54,216 nucleotides of DNA from Holophagaceae bacterium. Its GTDB lineage: Bacteria; Acidobacteriota; Holophagae; Holophagales; Holophagaceae. Location: contig JAFJUR010000008.1 of the NCBI GenBank assembly GCA_017859995.1, positions 1-54,216 of the forward strand. The letters are read 5' to 3'. The notes under the pieces are model-generated. The model did no database searches. It saw only the letters and a program-made list of their open reading frames with translations, and had not been told where the DNA came from. A program made the position numbers and the translations under genes. Shown one piece after another: positions 7,493-15,764 of this stretch; positions within the stretch are counted from its first letter, which is position 1, and each line of letters begins with the position of its first letter.

Positions 7493-9397
7493 CTACTCCT
7501 CGATGGGCACCTGGACGGCGCTGGCATTGACGTAGATCCCGCCGAAGTGGCCCCAGAAGCTGCTGAAGCCGGGGCGCAGGCGGCCCTGGCGGTCGAGGGC
7601 CTGCATCTCGGCCGAGAGGAGCTTCTGCGCCTCAGTGGTCTGCACGTCCTGGATGAGGGTGCGGCGCGTCTCGAACGTGAGGGCCGGGGCGGGCTCGCGG
7701 GAGGTGATGCGGGCCACCCAGAGCTTGCCGTCCTGGGCCCAGAGCACCGGCGTGGTCTGGCCCACGGGGGTGTCGAGCAGAGCCTTGCGGATGCCGGGGT
7801 GGGCCACGAGGTCGCGGAGGCCGGCGAGGGGCGCCGCCGTCTGGTCGGTGACCGGCCCCACGGCCTGGAGCCCGCCGGCCTTGAGGGCCTGCTCGGCCTT
7901 GGCCAGCGCCTGCTTGCGGGCCTCTTCCAGGCGGAAGGCCGCCAGGACCTTGGCGCGGATCTCCTTGAAGGGCGGGACGGCCTCGGGCAGCTCCTCCTGC
8001 ACGCGGAACAACAGGTGGCGCTCGCCGAAGGCCATGGGCTTGGAGACCTCGCCCACCTTCATGCGGAAGGCCTCGTTGGCGATCTGCGGGAGCTCGGGCA
8101 GGCCTTCCACCTGGGCGGTGGGCTCATTGCTGAAGGGCTGGCTCAGCTGGGCGGGGCTGCCCAGGCTCTTGGCCGCGGCGGCGAGGTCGCCACCGTTGGC
8201 GCGCTTGCGGATCTGCTCAAGGCGCTCCTGCGCCCGGGTGTTGAACCGGCTGTCGGAGATCTCCCGGGCGAGGGCGGCCTTCACATCCTCGAAGGACTTC
8301 TCGCGGCGCCCCTCGAGCTTGATGAGGTGCACGCCGAACTGGGTCCGCACGGGCTGGCTGATCTCGCCGGGCTTCAGGGCCGCGGCGGCATCGGAGAAGG
8401 GCTTGACCATCTTGGAGGCGTTGAACCAGCCAAGGTCGCCGCCGTTGCCCTTCGCGCTGGGATCTTCGCTGAGCTCCTCGGCGGCCTTGCCGAAATCCTG
8501 GCCCTTCACGAGGCGTTCGCGGAGCAGCTGGGCCTTGGCGGTGGCCTCCTGGACCTGGGCGTCGCCCTCGGCCTTGAAGAGGATGTGCCGGGCCTTGAAC
8601 TCGGTGTTGTCGCCCTTGCGGGACTCGAAGGCCGCCTTGAGGGCCGCCTCGTCCACCTGGGCGTCCTTGCCGATGTCCTTGCGGTCGACGGCCACGAACT
8701 GCAGCACGCGGCGGGGGGTCTGGAGGAAGCGCTCGCCGCCTGCCTTGTAGAAGGCCTCGAGGGCGGCATCGCCGGGATCGGCGACGATGGCGGGATCCAC
8801 GGCCAGGGTCGCCTGCTGGAAGGCGACCTTCTCGTTCCGGAGCCGGTTCTCCTGGGCGATCCAGGCCTCATCCACGGGCACCAGCAGGGCGGCCTGCTGG
8901 ACCAGCTTGGTCCTCAGCAGCTCGTTGCGGATGGCGCGTTCCTGCATGGCCGGGTTGAAGCCCGTGTCCTGGAAGACCTGCTTCATCTCGGCGGTGGACT
9001 TCAGGTTGCCCTGGGCGTCGAGGAAGATGGGGTACTGACGGAGGAAGGCCCGCAGGCGGGCGCCCACCTCGTCGTCGGTCACCACCACGTGATGCCGCTC
9101 GGCCAGCTCCTCCATGAGCTTCTGGTTCAGGAGGTCGCGGAGGGCCTGCGACTGGATGAAGGGCTTGAGGGCCTCCTGGCTGGCCTGCTTGCCGTAGCGC
9201 TGGTAGAGCTCCTGCATGTGCTCGGCCAGGTCGCGCATGAGGATCTCATGGCCGTAGGCCCGGGCGACCACCGTGTCCGCGGACATGGCCCCCCCCGACG
9301 GCGCCAGATAGGCCACGAGGCCCAGGAGGACGACGATCATGACCGCGGCCATGGGCGTGCGGTTGGATTTGAAGACCTGGCGGAATGAACGCAGCAT
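7493..9397 (-). CDS. ppiD: PpiD-like periplasmic peptidyl-prolyl isomerase/foldase
   Basis: The 634-residue protein has a PpiD layout. A short cytoplasmic start is followed by one membrane anchor (residues ~16-33, MAAVMIVVLLGLVAYLA). Next come a SurA/PpiD-type helical chaperone domain and a parvulin domain around residues 265-365 (ARHILFKAEG, GGDLGWF, FGVHLIKLEGR). A long C-terminal helical and degenerate isomerase region follows. It would hang from the inner membrane and help outer-membrane and secreted proteins fold. It is divergent from def-fmt, with 77 bases between start codons. The symbol is by architecture; exact orthology to E. coli ppiD is not shown. Confidence 0.85.
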   Translation of the reverse strand: MLRSFRQVFKSNRTPMAAVMIVVLLGLVAYLAPSGGAMSADTVVARAYGHEILMRDLAEHMQELYQRYGKQASQEALKPFIQSQALRDLLNQKLMEELAERHHVVVTDDEVGARLRAFLRQYPIFLDAQGNLKSTAEMKQVFQDTGFNPAMQERAIRNELLRTKLVQQAALLVPVDEAWIAQENRLRNEKVAFQQATLAVDPAIVADPGDAALEAFYKAGGERFLQTPRRVLQFVAVDRKDIGKDAQVDEAALKAAFESRKGDNTEFKARHILFKAEGDAQVQEATAKAQLLRERLVKGQDFGKAAEELSEDPSAKGNGGDLGWFNASKMVKPFSDAAAALKPGEISQPVRTQFGVHLIKLEGRREKSFEDVKAALAREISDSRFNTRAQERLEQIRKRANGGDLAAAAKSLGSPAQLSQPFSNEPTAQVEGLPELPQIANEAFRMKVGEVSKPMAFGERHLLFRVQEELPEAVPPFKEIRAKVLAAFRLEEARKQALAKAEQALKAGGLQAVGPVTDQTAAPLAGLRDLVAHPGIRKALLDTPVGQTTPVLWAQDGKLWVARITSREPAPALTFETRRTLIQDVQTTEAQKLLSAEMQALDRQGRLRPGFSSFWGHFGGIYVNASAVQVPIEE

Positions 9398-9449
9398 GCG
9401 GGGCTCCGGGGTACGGACCTCCCAGATTACCCCGGGAAGGGCGATGGAT

Positions 9450-9455
9450 TACACT
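9450..9455 (+). promoter_or_regulatory. Candidate -10 element of the def-fmt operon
   Basis: TACACT lies 19 bases before the def ATG, with GGAGAGGTTGA as ribosome binding site between them. A 17-base spacer places TTACCC as a poor -35. The same TAnACT form recurs before other genes in the window. Confidence 0.3.
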
Positions 9456-9474
9456 GGAATACTGGAGAGGTTGA

Positions 9475-9978
9475 ATGGCCGTTCTGCCCGTACTCACCTG
9501 GGGGGATCCCCGCCTCAAGAAAAACAGCCAGGATGTGGGCGACTGGACCCCCGAGCTGGAACAGCTCGTGGCCGACATGTTCGAGACCGCCCTGGACGAA
9601 GAAGGGGTCGGCCTGGCGGCGCCCCAGGTCGGCGTGAACCTCAACCTGGCGGTGATCGACTGCTCCTGCGGAGAGGATCCCGCCCAGCAGATCATCCTCG
9701 TCAATCCGGAGATCATCCACGAAGAGGGGAGCCAGGTGGGGCCCGAGGGCTGCCTGTCCATCCCCGGCATCCGCGAGGTGCTGGAGCGCCCCCAGAAGGT
9801 GACGGTCCGGAACCGGAGCAAGGATGGCTCCTGGCATGAGCTCACGGGCGAGGATCTGCTGGCCCGGGCCTTTTGCCACGAGATCGATCACCTGCGGGGC
9901 CGCTTGTTCGTTGAATACTTCGGCCCGGTCAAGCGGCAGGTGATCCAACGGAAGTACCAGAAGCAAGCCAAAGGCTGA
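9475..9978 (+). CDS. def: Peptide deformylase
   Basis: This metalloenzyme removes the formyl group from nascent N-terminal methionine. All three signature motifs are intact: GVGLAAPQVG (Q51), EGCLSIPG (C93 as metal ligand) and HEIDHL (H135, E136, H139). The 167-residue length is normal for bacterial type I/II enzymes. The ATG has a strong GGAGAGG site. fmt starts 2 bases after its stop, so the formylation and deformylation enzymes are co-transcribed, as in many bacteria. Confidence 0.97.
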   Translation: MAVLPVLTWGDPRLKKNSQDVGDWTPELEQLVADMFETALDEEGVGLAAPQVGVNLNLAVIDCSCGEDPAQQIILVNPEIIHEEGSQVGPEGCLSIPGIREVLERPQKVTVRNRSKDGSWHELTGEDLLARAFCHEIDHLRGRLFVEYFGPVKRQVIQRKYQKQAKG

Positions 9979-9980
9979 CC

Positions 9981-10901
9981 ATGACCCGCATCGCATTCCT
10001 CGGCACCCCCCGCGCGGCCGTCCCGGCTTTGAGGGCCCTCGCCGAGGAAGGGGTCGCGGCAGTCTTCTGCAATCCCGACCGGCCCGCCGGCCGGGGCCGC
10101 CACCTGGAGGCCCCGCCGGTGAAGGTGGCCGCCCTGGAGCTGGGCCTGCCCCTCCACCAGCCCCTGGACTGGAAAGCGCCCGAGACCCGCGAGCTGTGGG
10201 AAGGCCTCAAGGTGGATCTGGCCGTGGTGGTGGCCTACGGTCACATCCTGCCCCGCTGGATGCTGGATTCCTGCGCCCTCGGCGTGTGGAACCTCCATTT
10301 CTCCCTGCTGCCCCGGTGGCGCGGGGCCGCGCCCGTGAACCATGCCCTCCTGGCGGGGGATGAGGAAACCGGGGTGAGCCTCATGCGTCTCACCCCGGGG
10401 CTCGACGAGGGGCCGGTGCTGGCCCAGAGCCACCGGGACATCGGGCAGCAGGACACGGCGGAAAGCCTGCTGACGGCCCTCGCCGCCGACGCGGCGGAGC
10501 TGCTCATGGACCAGCTGCCCCTGCTGCTCTGCGGCTGTGCGCGGCCCGAGGAACAGCGGCACGAGCTGGCCACCTACGCCTCGAAGCTGCGGAAGGATAT
10601 GGGCCATCTGGACTGGCGCCGGCCCGCGGCGGACCTGCACCGCCAGGTGCGGGCCCTGTGGCCCTGGCCCGGCTCGGAGCTGCAGATGGAAGGGCAGCCG
10701 CTGAAGGTCTGCGGGGTGGGCGCCCTGCGCACCTGCTACCGAGATCCCGGCCAGCTGCTCTGGGGCAAGGAAGGCGCCTGGCTCACCACCACGGAAGGCG
10801 CCCTGGAGCTGACCCAGCTGCAGCGCCCCGGCAAGCCCGTCCAGCCCGCCCTCCAGGCCCTGCAGCCCTGGGGCGCCAGCGGCAGCCACCTGCTCGCCTG
10901 A
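9981..10901 (+). CDS. fmt: Methionyl-tRNA formyltransferase
   Basis: It transfers a formyl group from 10-formyl-THF to Met-tRNA-fMet. The N-terminal Rossmann-like catalytic domain contains FLGTPRAAVPAL, and WNLHFSLLPRWRGAAP holds catalytic N104 and H106, with the matching Asp at 142 in LTPGLDEGPVL. The C-terminal tRNA-binding OB-like domain follows from about residue 205. At 306 residues it is close to the usual ~310. It is the second gene of the def-fmt operon. The 400 bases after it hold only a hairpin repeat array. Confidence 0.96.
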   Translation: MTRIAFLGTPRAAVPALRALAEEGVAAVFCNPDRPAGRGRHLEAPPVKVAALELGLPLHQPLDWKAPETRELWEGLKVDLAVVVAYGHILPRWMLDSCALGVWNLHFSLLPRWRGAAPVNHALLAGDEETGVSLMRLTPGLDEGPVLAQSHRDIGQQDTAESLLTALAADAAELLMDQLPLLLCGCARPEEQRHELATYASKLRKDMGHLDWRRPAADLHRQVRALWPWPGSELQMEGQPLKVCGVGALRTCYRDPGQLLWGKEGAWLTTTEGALELTQLQRPGKPVQPALQALQPWGASGSHLLA

Positions 10902-10976
10902 AGGCATCCACCCCCGAATTCGCCCCGCCCAACAGAAGGCCCCACCTCCGCAATTCCGCAAGCAATAGCCTAAGGA

Positions 10977-11304
10977 GCGCGGAACCCTGGAGTGCATCAA
11001 GCGAGGCGCAGCTCCGCCGGGTCGAGCGCGGGGGTCCGGGGGTGTGCGCGCAGCGCAGAACCCTGGAGTGAATCAAGCGAGGCGCGGCTCCGCCGGGTCG
11101 AGCGCGGGGGTCCGGGGTGTGCGCGCAGCGCGGAACCCTGGAGTGAATCAAGCGAGGTGCGGCTCTGCCGAGCCAAGCGTGGGGGTCCGGGGCTGTGCAC
11201 GCAGCGCGGAACCCCCGGATGACATCAAGCGAGGCGCGGCTCCGCCGAGCCAAGCGCGGGGGTCCGGGGGTGTGCGCGCAGCGCGGAACCCCCGGATGAC
11301 ATCA
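10977..11304 (+). repeat. Tandem array of ~76 bp hairpin repeats (4 full units plus a partial)
   Basis: Units begin at 10977, 11053, 11128, 11204 and 11281, each with GCGCGGAACCC or a close variant, giving periods of 76, 75, 76 and 77. The fifth is cut at the TPR gene and supplies that gene's stop codon. Each unit folds as nested hairpins. In unit 4 the outer stem CCCCCGGA (11212-11219) pairs with TCCGGGGG (11263-11270), and the inner stem GGCTC-CGCC-GAGCC lies at 11238-11251. Units 1-3 replace outer C-G pairs by T-G, and units 1-2 do so in the inner stem, so pairing survives as G-U in a + strand RNA. There are no unique spacers, so it is not CRISPR. The rest of the gap (10902-10976) shows nothing. 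Confidence 0.88.
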
Positions 11305-14124
11305 GGCCAGGCGGGCCGCCACGTCGCGGTAGTCGGGATCCATGTCGTAGACCGCCTTGAATTCCTCCGAGGCCATGCCGGTGTGGCCCTGCTGGAGGTA
11401 GATCTCGGCCAGGTCGTAGCGGAGCCCGATGCTGTCCTCGGGCGGGAAGCCTGGAGAGAGGATGCCCTGGCGGAGCCATTCCACGGCCGCGCCGAGGTCG
11501 CCCCGGGCCTGCTCGCAGATGCTCAGCATGGAGCAGCACTCGAGGGTGCGCTCCGGATCGCCCATGGCGATCTTGAACTCCTCGATGGCAGGGTCGATGA
11601 GCATCATCTCCTTGTAGGCGATGCCCAGGTTGTAGTGCGTGTCGTAGTCGTCGCCCTTGACCTGCTTCTCCACGCCCTCGCGGAAGGCGCTGAACAGTTC
11701 GTCGACGCTCTGGATCTTCTCCACCACGCGGGTGGCGTCGTGCATCTCCTCGCCCTCGCCCGTGTCCATGAGAGCCGTGCCCAGCACGTCGGTGAGGTCG
11801 AAGAAGGAATTCGCGAAGTCGCTTTCGTCGAGAGCGCTGGCCTTGGCGGGGGCGACTCCCAGTTTCTGGAGGGCCGCTTCCGCGCGGTCGAGCCGCGCCT
11901 CGAGTTCGGGGTGCCCCGGGAACTGGCGCAGGGCCGCCTTGATCTCGACCTTGGCCTCTTCCGGGCTGCCGTAGTCGAGCTGGAAATCGATGTCGCCCAG
12001 CAGGCTGGCCAGGTCTTCCGACAGGGCCGCGGGGACGAGGCCCGGCGCGGCGGGCACCGGGGGGTCGGTGGGAAGGGCCGAGATCGCCTGGATCTCCTCG
12101 GGGGAGAGCTGCCGCGTCGGGATGGGCGGCAGGGGCATCGTGGGCGCCGAGGAGGAATCGGCCGCGGGGATGGGCTCGGGCGAGAGGTCCGTGAGCGTCG
12201 CGTCCATCCAGCTGAGGTCCGAGGCCTCCAGGGCCGCGGGTTCGCGGTTGGGTTCCGGCAGCGGAAGTGGCGGCACATCGAAGGCCAGCGGCGCGAAGGG
12301 AGGCGGCGCGAAGGGATCGGGGGGCAGTTCCGCCTGGTCGGGAAGGAGCGGAAGTCCCTCGCCCAGGGCGATGGGCTCAGGGGCGGAGGCGGCGGGGGCC
12401 TTGGCCGGCGGCGGCGGCTCGAAGCCGGGGACGTCCAGCCCGATGAGCACGTCCAGGTCGTTGGGCGGCGGCAGGGGGATGCTGGGCGATGCCGGGGGGG
12501 CCGCAGGTGCCGAGGGAGACGGGGCGGGGGCGGTCGTGTGGGCCCGGGAGGCGGGCGGTGGCAGCACGCCGGGTTCCGGCAGGCCCATGGCGCGGCGGTG
12601 GATGCGGGTGGAGCCGGGGAAAAGCTGCTCGGCCATGTCCAGCAGGTGGGCGGCCTCCCGCTTCCGGCCCAGGTGCACGAGGGCCTGGGCGCTCTGCACG
12701 TACTGCATCTGAACCTGCGTGAGGCGCCCGGTGGTGCGGTGCACGGCCACGATGGATTCGATGATGGTGAGATCCGTGGGATCCAGATCCAGCGCCTTCT
12801 TGTAGGTCTCGATGGCGCGTTCCGGGCTGCCGCCCCGCAGCAGGGCTTCCGCCTCGCGGGAGAACTGCTCGATGCGCAGACGCTTGACGGGATCCACTTC
12901 CGTTTCGCCGCCGTGCCGGGTGATGTCCTGCGGCGGCAGCGGCTCGAAGCCGCCGGACGTGGGGGCAGCGGAGAACCCGGTCGGCGCCGGGGCGACCGCG
13001 CCAGGCACCACGCCCAGCGCCTGAAGCTGCGTCGCCAGGTGGCTCATGAGGGACTGATCGTGGTTCTGGTGGGCCAGGCCGTAGGCGCTCTGGAGTGCAT
13101 GGACCTGGTCGGCGCGGTTGCCGCTCTGGTGGGCGATCTCGGCGAGCAGGGTCCAGGCCTCGATGCCGATGTTGCCCTGCAGGGCGGTGCGAAGGGTGCG
13201 GCCCACGGTGTCGCCGGAGCCCCGCCGGGCGAGCTCCCGCGCGATGGGGGCGAAGAGGCGGAGGCCCTCCTCGGCGCGATCCGAGTTCACGAGGGTGCGC
13301 AGGGCCTTCTCGCAGAGCGGGAGCGATTTTTCAGGCAGCTGGGCGATCTCGGAGAGCGCCTCAAGGGCCCGGTCCGGATGGCCGCTGCGCAGCTCGATTT
13401 CCGCCAGGGCCTCCAGCAGGTCGGTGTTCCGGGGGTTGGTGGCGAGGCCTTCGCGCAGGTGCTGGGCGGCGGTGGTGTAGTCGCCCTGGATCACCCCCAG
13501 CCGGCTCTGGGTCAGGTAGACCTGGGGCGTGGAGATCATCGCCTTGGCGCGCTCGAGGATCTGGTTGGCCTCGCCGTGCATCTGCTCCATGGCGAGGGAT
13601 TCGGCGACCTCCAGGTAGATGCCGGCCGCACGGTCCTTCATCCCCTCCTTGTTGTAGAGGTCCGCGAGCTTGACCTTCATCTTCAGGTTCTTGGGGTCGA
13701 GGTCGACGACCTTGTTGAATTCCTCGAGGGCGCGCTTGATGAGACCCTTCTTCTGGAAATGCTCGGCCACCTGCAGGTGCACCTTCACCGCGTCGGTGGT
13801 CTTGTTCATCTGGCGGTAGAGGTCCGCCAGGCGCTGGGCTGCGTCGATGTCCTCGGGGGCGTTGCGCACCACCTTCTGGAAGATGGCGGCGGCCCGGGCG
13901 TGAAAGCCGTCGCGCTCGTACGAGCCGCCGAGCCGCTTGTGGATGTCGACGCCTTCCTTCACCCGGCCGATCTGCACGCAGAGGTCGCCGATCTGGTTCA
14001 GGGTGTTGTAGTCCTTCGGATTGTCATCCACGAGCTTCTGGAACTCGTCGATGGCCCGCTCCACCTTGCCCGCCGTCAAGAGCTTGTCGGCTTCCTTCTT
14101 GACTTTGATGCGATCAATGGCCAT
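11302..14124 (-). CDS. Large tetratricopeptide-repeat protein
   Basis: This 940-residue soluble protein is built of TPR helical hairpins. The N-terminal array runs to about residue 380, with units such as AIDEFQKLVDDNPKDYNTLNQIGDL and ALEEFNKVVDLDPKNLKMKVKLADLY. More units lie around 415-510 and near the C-terminus (DTHYNLGIAYKEMMLIDPAIEEFK). A Pro/Ala-rich low-complexity linker (about residues 525-690) separates the groups. There is no signal peptide or catalytic domain. It probably scaffolds a complex; the partner is unknown. The cytidine deaminase lies 65 bases upstream on the same strand, and TACACT (minus strand, 14163-14158) is a candidate own promoter. Confidence 0.87.
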   Translation of the reverse strand: MAIDRIKVKKEADKLLTAGKVERAIDEFQKLVDDNPKDYNTLNQIGDLCVQIGRVKEGVDIHKRLGGSYERDGFHARAAAIFQKVVRNAPEDIDAAQRLADLYRQMNKTTDAVKVHLQVAEHFQKKGLIKRALEEFNKVVDLDPKNLKMKVKLADLYNKEGMKDRAAGIYLEVAESLAMEQMHGEANQILERAKAMISTPQVYLTQSRLGVIQGDYTTAAQHLREGLATNPRNTDLLEALAEIELRSGHPDRALEALSEIAQLPEKSLPLCEKALRTLVNSDRAEEGLRLFAPIARELARRGSGDTVGRTLRTALQGNIGIEAWTLLAEIAHQSGNRADQVHALQSAYGLAHQNHDQSLMSHLATQLQALGVVPGAVAPAPTGFSAAPTSGGFEPLPPQDITRHGGETEVDPVKRLRIEQFSREAEALLRGGSPERAIETYKKALDLDPTDLTIIESIVAVHRTTGRLTQVQMQYVQSAQALVHLGRKREAAHLLDMAEQLFPGSTRIHRRAMGLPEPGVLPPPASRAHTTAPAPSPSAPAAPPASPSIPLPPPNDLDVLIGLDVPGFEPPPPAKAPAASAPEPIALGEGLPLLPDQAELPPDPFAPPPFAPLAFDVPPLPLPEPNREPAALEASDLSWMDATLTDLSPEPIPAADSSSAPTMPLPPIPTRQLSPEEIQAISALPTDPPVPAAPGLVPAALSEDLASLLGDIDFQLDYGSPEEAKVEIKAALRQFPGHPELEARLDRAEAALQKLGVAPAKASALDESDFANSFFDLTDVLGTALMDTGEGEEMHDATRVVEKIQSVDELFSAFREGVEKQVKGDDYDTHYNLGIAYKEMMLIDPAIEEFKIAMGDPERTLECCSMLSICEQARGDLGAAVEWLRQGILSPGFPPEDSIGLRYDLAEIYLQQGHTGMASEEFKAVYDMDPDYRDVAARLA

Positions 14125-14157
14125 TCAGCTGCCTCGATGTGCCTGGCGGGTTCGAAA

Positions 14158-14163
14158 AGTGTA
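14158..14163 (-). promoter_or_regulatory. Candidate -10 element of the TPR gene
   Basis: Read on the minus strand this is TACACT, 33 bases before the TPR start codon. It is one of several TAnACT boxes at similar places in the window. No clear -35 is visible. Confidence 0.25.
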
Positions 14164-14189
14164 GGCGGGGCTGCCTGCCTTGGATAGGG

Positions 14190-14606
14190 CTACAGGAGAT
14201 TGCGTCCGGTGAAGCTGTGGGGGAGCAGATCCTCGAGGCGATGCAGCGTCCGCTCGCTCCGGTTCGCGAGGAGCACCGGCAGGGTGGCGGCGAACTCCGC
14301 CAGGGCCTGGCGGCAGGCGCCGCAGGGCGGCGTCAGCATCGCCGTGTCGGTCACCACGGCGACCGCGGCGAGGTCGCCGGGCCTGAGGCCGTCCGCCACG
14401 GCCGCGCTCAGGGCGCCGCGCTCGGCACAGAGGCTCACGGGGTAGGCGGCGTTCTCCACGTTGCAGCCGCCGACCACCTTCCCATCCCTGGTCAGCAGGG
14501 CGGCGCCCACGTGGAAGCGCGAGTAGGGGGCGTGGGCGTGGCTCCAGGCCTTCCAGGCCGCATCCAGGAGAGGGGTCCAGGCCGGGGACTGCGGATCGTC
14601 GAACAC
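14190..14606 (-). CDS. cdd: Cytidine deaminase
   Basis: This zinc enzyme deaminates cytidine and deoxycytidine in pyrimidine salvage. The motif NVENAAYPVSLCAERGAL holds the C-A-E core (C60, E62 by this start), and PCGACRQ supplies the other two zinc cysteines (C95, C98), so it belongs to the small tetrameric class. I chose the GTG start because GGAGG lies 5 bases before it. The longer TTG-started frame (to 14618) would bury that site in the coding sequence. It follows the DUF58 gene closely on the same strand. Confidence 0.93.
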   Translation of the reverse strand: MFDDPQSPAWTPLLDAAWKAWSHAHAPYSRFHVGAALLTRDGKVVGGCNVENAAYPVSLCAERGALSAAVADGLRPGDLAAVAVVTDTAMLTPPCGACRQALAEFAATLPVLLANRSERTLHRLEDLLPHSFTGRNLL

Positions 14607-14625
14607 CAGAACCTCCAACGGGACT

Positions 14626-15567
14626 TCAGCTTAGCGGAGCGGGCTCGGATCCGTCCTCCTGGGTCCCGGTGGCCTGGGCCAGCGCCAGGGCCCGCCAGCA
14701 GGCCGCGTGGCCGTGGACCTCCCGCAGACCCTCCTCGCTTTGCACCTCCAGGCTGCTCTCGCGTTTCTGGAGCCGGGCCTGGAGGACGGCGCCGGAGAGC
14801 CGCTCCAGCTCCCGCTCGAAAGGGCGGCCGGGGGCCCAGGCGGTGAGATCCAGCCGCAGGTGCAGGCCGATGGGCCGTTCCTCCTCGAAGGTGCGGACCC
14901 AGGGCTGGCTGCGCTGGGCCGTGCGCTTCCAGTGGACCCGGCCTGGCGCGTCGCCCAGGCGCAGGGGCCGGGCGCCTTCGGGACTGCTGGTGCCCTCCTG
15001 GGCCAGGGAGCGGTGTCCCTCGCCGCGCCAGCTGGCGGGCCTGGCCGGGGGCGTGCGGGGGTGCGGCAGCACCAGCAGGGGCTCGTCCAGCGCGATGAAG
15101 CGGGATTTCTCCAGCAGGCCGAAGGGGAAGCGGGTGCGGAGCTCCAGTGCCCGCACCCGGCTCCAGCCACGGTGCCCGGCCCGGGCCTGGAGGACCGCGA
15201 GGGCGTCACCGTCCTTGCGGGTGGCGCCGAGGAAGCCCGGCTCCACAGTGGTGTCATCCATGCCCAGATGCAGCTCGAGGCCGCGGAGCCGGCCGCGGTG
15301 CTGGTCCAGCAGCCGCAGTCGGATGCCGCCGCGCACCCGGGCGAAGAGGTTGCCGCCCTCGATATCCACCACCTTCAGCCCCTGCAGCGCCCGGCGGCTG
15401 AGGATGCCCGAGACCAGGAAGAGTCCGAGCATGAGGGAGAAGACGAGGTAGAGCAGGTTGTTCCCGGTGTTCACGGAGAAAGCCCCCACCGCCATCAGGG
15501 CCAGCAGGTACTGCGCGCCGAGTCCTGTGAGGGACAGGCGCAGGCGGCGGTCGCTCCAGAGCCTCAC
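14626..15567 (-). CDS. DUF58 family membrane-anchored protein
   Basis: Two close N-terminal membrane helices (about residues 14-60: LSLTGLGAQYLLALMAVGAF, LLYLVFSLMLGLFLVSGI) precede a beta-rich region. The DUF58 core follows, with the signature RLGDAPGRVHWKRTA then WVRTFEEER. DUF58 proteins usually accompany a MoxR ATPase and VWA proteins, but none is seen here. The GTG start is supported by GGAGGT six bases upstream; an upstream ATG at 15624 adds residues unlike the family. Its function is unproven, possibly envelope or metal-dependent complex assembly. Confidence 0.85.
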   Translation of the reverse strand: MRLWSDRRLRLSLTGLGAQYLLALMAVGAFSVNTGNNLLYLVFSLMLGLFLVSGILSRRALQGLKVVDIEGGNLFARVRGGIRLRLLDQHRGRLRGLELHLGMDDTTVEPGFLGATRKDGDALAVLQARAGHRGWSRVRALELRTRFPFGLLEKSRFIALDEPLLVLPHPRTPPARPASWRGEGHRSLAQEGTSSPEGARPLRLGDAPGRVHWKRTAQRSQPWVRTFEEERPIGLHLRLDLTAWAPGRPFERELERLSGAVLQARLQKRESSLEVQSEEGLREVHGHAACWRALALAQATGTQEDGSEPAPLS

Positions 15568-15764
15568 GCGGCACCTCCAGTGCCGCGCCCTTCGGGCTTC
15601 GGCTTCGCCAACGTGGCCTTCCATTCATCGGACAGCGCGCTGCGCCGTCCTCCCACTCCCCCCGGCTCGTGGACATGGAGCCCCTGCTCCTGCTTCGTGC
15701 TCATGGCCCTAAGCGTAACGCCCGGAGCCCGCCTGATAGCATGATCCTTCTCCCCAAGGCCTCC

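Noticed and set aside
7547-9388. 613-codon plus-strand frame opposite the PpiD-like gene
   Set aside because: Low-complexity Gly/Leu/Glu shadow; the minus-strand protein has an anchor and a parvulin domain.
10977-11304. CRISPR array
   Set aside because: Whole ~76 bp units repeat end to end with no unique spacers of constant length, and no cas genes are nearby.
11044-14187. 1047-codon plus-strand open frame antisense to the TPR gene
   Set aside because: It is a GC-driven shadow: composition is Gly/Arg/Gly repeats without domains, while the minus strand has clear TPR motifs.
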